A DNA stretch of 64,000 bases from NCBI GenBank assembly GCA_035610365.1, contig CM069432.1, positions 185,861,027 through 185,925,026 of the forward strand, given 5' to 3'. The position numbers and the translations under genes are program-made. The notes under the pieces are model-generated. The model saw only the letters and a program-made list of their open reading frames with translations. It was not told where the DNA came from and made no database searches. The stretch comes from Aquatica leii (Eukaryota > Arthropoda > Insecta > Coleoptera > Lampyridae). How positions within the stretch are numbered: the first letter of the stretch is position 1; every line of letters starts with the position of its first letter. Shown one piece after another: positions 59,144-64,000 of this stretch.

Positions 59144-60331
59144 TTTTAACTTTCATTCATTCATAAACGGTTCGTAAACTCTAGGTACTCAAAATAGAGT
59201 TAAAATACCGATTTCAGTAAATTTAATGTAGTCGCGTTGGTAACGTCAAAACATTAGAACTATTTTTTGCGTTTATTAGTTAAGTCTGTCAAGTAATAAT
59301 TATGATAGTAATTAATAATGACAGATAGTAAAAAGAAAACAAGAAGTGGAAATTAGTTTGTAGAAGATAAGGTTTGTATCAATTTGAATGTGTTCAAAAT
59401 AACTTATTTAGTTTTTTTAGCATCAATTTCAAGAATGGGTGCAAGGAAGGGTCCGGATAATTGAAAACAAAACTACTGACGCCAACAAGCAAAAGAAAAT
59501 GCTGACATAGTTAGTTGGGTAGATAATTTTGCAAGTCTGGTGTGATTAATTACAATTCGATTCTTAAATAACTGTTTAACATTAGTAGTAGTTATTTTAA
59601 GTAAATTTGTTAATGTAAAAAAACGGACTATGCAGTAATAACGGCACTTTGGAGAGAAGTTTGGTATTGCATAAAATACATCTTTCTGGAATATAAACTG
59701 CTTATTTTTTTAATATGCTAAATAAAAAATTATTTAAATCAATGAATTATATGAATTACATTTTATACCTAAAAGAAATCACAATTCTCTTTCCAATCGT
59801 ATGGCACAGACCAATGGGCAGTAAAACATCGCTTGATGTAATATTTAACTTAGGTACATTATGAGAAAAAAATTAGGAGAATACAAACAATAAACTTGAT
59901 TACAAAAGAATTAGAATAAGTAAAACTATGAAGACGTGTTGCCAAAAAGTACCAAGATTTGTAGCACCGCCAAGATGAAAAATTCACTTGAAAGCTCAGT
60001 CGAAGTCGCGAATTATATCAATTATATTATTTACAATATTAATGGATATTAATATCATCTATTGCATTCGTGTTAAATTACATACAGAAACAAATTAAAT
60101 CTTTTAAATAAATTTTTTCACTTCAAAAAATCTGATTATACACAATTTTTTAAGTTAAAATAGGTTTAAAGAAGGGTAGACCCTATTTTAAATATTGCTA
60201 AATTACAACACTGTTACAAAAGGTTTGTTAAGCTAAAATGCGTTTATGAATAGTGTTTTTTGACATTTGTGCTAAAATAGGTTTGAAGAGCTCTGTAACC
60301 CAATTGTAAATTTTTATGAATACAGCTGTTA

Positions 60332-61011
60332 CAATTTAGAAAAAAACTAAAATTGCAAAAAATGCAGTTATAACAATGAAGCTATTCTAAAAGTGTTATT
60401 TATGTTAACATCAAACGGTAGAAAAACAAAAATGCAAACAAACAACTAAAATAATAGCAATGTTCTTATTCTGTTTAACATTGATATTATTGTAACATAA
60501 AAGACAAAAACAGAAAACTCTTTGGTGAAAATATAAGTAATCTTAATCTGGATCAAAAAAGTTAAAAAAAACTGTTTTTGTTTAAAAATTTCCGCTCCGA
60601 GTATAAATAAAAATATTGCAAGAAAAATAAAAAACTTTGACATCTAAACACTATTGTCACAACTGTGACGGAACTATCCGTCGTCTAATAATTGTTTACC
60701 AAACTAAACGATAGCTGAATTGACCATCGCCAAAATAACCTGACTTAAATTCGATGTCAAAAATTTGTCCAATTGTGAAATTTATCTTAAAAATAAAGAT
60801 TATATCAAACGTTAAAGACTTTGGTACAGAATATACTCTGTGACATAAAAAATAATGAAATTTTAGAGAAAACTAGGCAGAAATGTTTAACTAGTAGAAG
60901 ATAGTAATTGATTAAAATTTCATTCAATATAATCCAGTAGTCATGGAAAATTTGATATTTTTGTTTGCAATTCTTTTGATTTTGTATTTTCCTTTGTGTT
61001 TTGAAGCTACG
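60332..61011. other. Intergenic, no gene seen
   Basis: AT-rich DNA between the Harbinger-like right end and the Tc1-like remnant; chance frames only. Confidence 0.5.
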
Positions 61012-61348
61012 ACTATGCCTACAGTGCAAAAACGTAAAAATTATCAACAACTGAGTAAATTCGACAGAGTCGCATTATTGACTTACGTGAAGATGGTTTT
61101 TCATTCAATGAAATTGCTAACCGTCTTTACCGTAACCAATTCTCTGTAGTACGGTGTTATCAAGCATGGTCTAGAGAAGACCAAGAAGGTCAACATCAAC
61201 GTTTGGAGTGGTGTACCTTGCAATTGGAATAGGGTTGTTGAATGGACTAGGGTAGTCTTTAGTGACAAATTCCAATTCTGTTTAGAAATGCACGATGGTC
61301 GCATGATGGTCAGACGTAGACGTGGAGAACGTCGCAATGTAGTTTAAT
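61012..61348 (+). pseudogene. Tc1-like transposase with internal deletion
   Basis: Starts MPTVQKRKNYQQLSKFDR, shifts frame into LREDGFSFNEIANRLYRNQ and VVRCYQAWSREDQEGQ (bipartite helix-turn-helix), then jumps to HQRLEWC and, in another frame, NWNRVVEWTRVVFSDKFQF followed by CLEMHDGRMMVRRRRGERR. In the family these segments surround the first catalytic Asp (VFSDESRFCL); here Glu is Lys. The stretch between the helix-turn-helix and this block is deleted, and everything after the first Asp block is lost. The frame given from 60943 starts upstream of the real start, which I place at 61012. Confidence 0.75.
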
Positions 61349-61401
61349 GTCTTTTTTAATAACTTTGGCTACTTACGTATTCAAGTGCGAATACAAGATT
61401 T

Positions 61402-61482
61402 TGTTTAGGGAGAGGCAATTTCTGTGTAATTTTACTTATATCGTTTAGGGGAAAAAGTAATTTTTGTTTGATTTTACCCATT
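61402..61482 (+). repeat. Two imperfect 40-bp tandem units
   Basis: GTTTAGGGAGAGGCAATTTC...ATTTTACTTAT is followed at once by GTTTAGGGGAAAAAGTAATT...ATTTTACCCAT. Period about 41 bp. No function inferred. Confidence 0.5.
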
Positions 61483-61507
61483 TTTCATAGACACGTTTAA
61501 AAAATTT

Positions 61508-61760
61508 TAACATAACATAACATAATCAGTACCTCTTATACCTCTAATCTGTCGAGGTTATATTAATTTGCTACTTTTAATTTAAACATTTTAAGTTTAT
61601 TCTACGTTGTTGATAAATTTTCTCCGCTGTTTCCTGTCTTTGGTTAGTTAAGTGACTTTACTACATTTTTTCCTTCTCTTTTTCAGTATTTCCATCATGT
61701 CGGTATTTCACGTTTTGTATGGTTTTCCACTTCTGTTTTTTTTCTGGTGGTGTGGAGTAA
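61508..61760 (-). pseudogene. LINE 3' end with (TTATG)n tail
   Basis: Minus strand: KNRSGKPYKT, NTDMMEILKKRRKKCSKV, and LTKDRKQRRKFINNVE then TAG. This is the far C-terminus of a LINE polyprotein (RP...W..D..E.LKKR..KW...LTKDR..WR.F pattern) with Trp codons lost. A (TTATG)n run of about four units (61508-61526) ends the 3' UTR, as expected for a simple-repeat LINE tail. Confidence 0.65.
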
Positions 61761-62441
61761 AAAACTAGGCAAAAGTCGCTTCCTTCTCGATTATTTGTTT
61801 TTTACGTTTGAACAAGATCAAACCTATTGGATATTGTCAACAATATCGTTCTACACATGAAACCTCAAAATATGACCTTTTTTAGTGGTCACGACTTTTT
61901 TTATTTTCAAAAAAAATGTGAAAACTTCAATTTTTTAAAATCACGTTTTTTTATATTTGTCCTTTAATATCTATTTACCTAATTAAGCTATCAACATGAT
62001 TTTTTTTATGTTTTAAAGTAAACACTTTAGCGCCTATTCCCAAGTTAAAATAGTTGATATTTTTTATTTTAAACATGCCCAAAATATCGGTGTCCTTGAC
62101 AGTTCAGAAATTATGCAGGCAAATTTTCACTAATCGAAAAACTTTTTTGTTATTAAGAATTTCATATAACATGCTGCGAAGAAAATGGAGACAAATAATC
62201 AAAAAAGTTTTTAGTAACATAATTGTTGTTGTCACTTTTAGTGTTTAGGAGCTATGATTTTTTATAGCGCGTAGAAATGAAAAATTCGTTTACCTACTCG
62301 TCGGCTAATCTAAAGCTACATGTATAATATTGGAGCGCCCTGCAGAAACTAAGTAGTGTTCAGTGTATATTATTATCACTATGTTATTGAAAATAACAAG
62401 CTGCGAAGAAAAACATAACAAGTATTAAAGAGACGTATATT
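61761..62441. other. Intergenic, no gene seen
   Basis: AT-rich; no recognisable feature before the 3' end of the FEN-like/CXC gene. Confidence 0.5.
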
Positions 62442-64000
62442 TTAGGTTTCTTCATTTTCTGAATCTGATAGACCGTCATTAAAACTTAGACTGTTACTGC
62501 TTAATTTGCATTTACATTCTATTATACATTTCAATCCCTGTTTTACACATACACATTTGCTACTATTGCAATTTTTGTCTGAACATTTTATGGATAATAG
62601 TTTTCTTAGGTCTGCTGGTACTGGGTCTTTCATAGTTAACTGTGGTATCCACACATCATCTTTTAACACCCAACCAAATTTTGCGGGATTTTCATACTCA
62701 GGTTCTGATAAATGGCTGGAATACCAAATTTTTAATTGATAAATACACCTACAAAAGTAAAATATTAATAAGCTCTGCTAAGTGCTAAAATGCGAAATAA
62801 GTATGTATACCTTTTTAGATGTAGTCGAAAAGCATCTACTGTCGGCGGAAGTTCACAAGCAGGCTTGTTTGAGGTTGTTGTTAGAAGGAATCTTAGTTCG
62901 TTTAAATTTTTAATGCTTCTATCTTTGTTTTTATACAACAAAAAAATAAATTTGCTGGAAAAATCCAAGACTTCATCTTCGGATAATATTGGAAGCATTT
63001 CTAGCTGTGATAGACTTTCAATGTGTTTTTTTAACGTCTCAAAGGCGGTATTTTTTCCCTATTTTATATAATGCACTCGTATTATCACAACCACTTAAGC
63101 AATGGATAGCTAATAAGTTTTTGGTTATTAGAGGGCCAAGTTTCTTAACTATATCATGGATAGCAACGAAGCGTCTATTCTTGCTGTGCCCCAGCTCCAT
63201 AAACAAATCAGATTTTTCAAGTTCTGGAGTTATACTATAGAAATGTAAAAGTAATAACAACACATCGGTATCTACCGATTTCACTAAAATGGAGTTGCTA
63301 TTTGAATTTTCTGACAAAACGTGGAGAATGATCCTAGTGTCTGCTTCTTCTTGATTGCTGTTCAGTGATATCAAGTTTTCGGGTTCTCTATCGCAGGTAA
63401 TTCGAAACGCTTGCTTTGGATTTTCAAATCCTCCAGCTATTATTAGTTTTTCATGAATATTTAATAAATCTGAACTATTATGAAGAAAGTAGTCGCTTAA
63501 GTAAACTAATAGCGCTCTTTTGTTCGAGGAAGATTTAAGAAATTCGTTAAAATTAGGAACTTTTCGCGTACCAGTCACCTTAAATTCAACAACATTTGTG
63601 TCGCCACGGTTGGATCTTTCAGCATTTTTAAGGGAATGATTAGTGTTTGTATCAAAAACCACTGTAATTCTTTTTGCACCATGTTTTCTTCCATTTCTCA
63701 AAATTTTTGTTAATAGCAGGTGCCCCAAATCGTTAAAAGTTGAAAACGTAGATGACTTTAATTCTTGAATAAGTACCATGCCATCAATTAAATATGAATC
63801 TATTGGCGGACAGACGAATAAAGAATTAGTAAATGACTCTAACTTTTTCGAAAGATCAGATTTTGTTTATTTGCGCATTGAACCATCTTCATAGAACATA
63901 GAAGTCGGAACAGAGGAAAGTTCATAAGATAAAATGTTTGACAAATCCATTTCTTGGAAACGAGCGATACATATGATCTTCCGAAACATAAATTCGGAAC
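62442..64000 (-). pseudogene. FEN/XPG-like nuclease-fold protein with C-terminal CXC-type Cys cluster, 5' partial
   Basis: The gene runs off the right edge. Upstream part: RFQEMDLSNILSYELSSVPT...DGSMRK, then TAA at 63867-63869 where the frame otherwise continues. The main frame keeps every acidic position expected in a FEN/XPG nuclease: SYLIDGMVLIQ, ITVVFDTN with HSLKNAERSNRG, NQEEADTRIILH, KSVDTDVLLLL and SGCDNTS. An A-run near 63050 has lost one base, shifting the frame to KNTAFETLKKHIESLSQLEM. A 62-nt intron (62749-62810; GTATAC donor, TTTTGTAG acceptor) restores reading into YQLKIWYSSHLSEPEYENPA, KFGWVLKDDVWIPQ and a cluster C-x4-C-x4-C-x-C-x6-C-x3-C-x-C like tesmin/TSO1 CXC domains. I know this domain pairing as an unnamed family recurring in arthropods and cnidarians; role unknown. 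FEN identity is my inference from motifs. Confidence 0.65.

Larger units (their letters stand above)
56746..60328. mobile_element. Harbinger-like non-autonomous element carrying Penelope element 2
   Basis: Termini CAGCTGTATTCATAAAAAT (left) and its inverse at 60310-60328 (right), flanked by TTA at 56743-56745 and 60329-60331. A 3-bp TTA duplication and inverted termini are the mark of PIF/Harbinger insertion. Without the Penelope insertion the element is about 1.27 kb and has no transposase, so it moved in trans. Confidence 0.7.

Overview
The window is AT-rich eukaryotic DNA, most likely from an arthropod and probably an insect. The evidence is the mobile-element mix (piggyBac, ZBED- and ZMYM1-like hAT, Tc1/mariner, pogo, BEL/Pao, RTE-like LINE, two Penelope lineages, Crypton-like recombinase), very short candidate introns (57 and 62 nt) and the lack of any operon-like gene packing. 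The order of insect cannot be fixed from sequence alone. No confident single-copy host gene is visible. Nearly everything recognisable is a transposon or its remains, most of it broken by stops, frameshifts or deletions.

Layout. 1-4.8 kb: AT-rich, no gene. 4.8-7.3 kb: a 36-bp perfect palindrome, a pogo-like MITE, a broken mariner-type transposase lying against a second Tc1/mariner fragment, and a LINE 3' end. 8-13.6 kb: hAT N-terminal fragment, two foldback hairpins and a tRNA-like SINE head in otherwise empty DNA. 13.8-15 kb: ZMYM1-like hAT on the minus strand. 15.55-21.29 kb: a ZBED-type hAT with an exact 8-bp target duplication, split by a piggyBac with its own (mutated) TTAA duplication. 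21.8-22.5 kb: Crypton-like tyrosine recombinase remnant. 25.5-27.8 kb: pogo DDE fragment and Penelope-like element 1. 29-31 kb: repeats, a foldback and a roughly 1-kb inverted-repeat element. 34.9-35.9 kb: spliced Myb/SANT-like gene next to a Harbinger-like end. 37.1-37.5 kb: mariner remnant. 43.2-49.8 kb: BEL/Pao retrotransposon split by a LINE, itself split by an RTE-like LINE. 50.5-51.5 kb: Penelope fragments. 56.1-60.3 kb: a Harbinger-like element with 3-bp duplication holding Penelope-like element 2, which has 558-bp inverted arms and an 11-bp duplication. 61-64 kb: Tc1 remnant, LINE tail, and a minus-strand gene for a FEN/XPG-like nuclease fold joined to a CXC-type cysteine cluster.

The elements form a readable order of insertion: BEL, then LINE, then RTE; hAT, then piggyBac; Harbinger-like, then Penelope. 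Duplications still match at several of these junctions, so some insertions are fairly young. The most interesting single items are the FEN-like/CXC gene at the right edge, the inverted-arm Penelope element, and a hammerhead-like motif in four Penelope-related loci whose stem II changes sequence but keeps its pairing.
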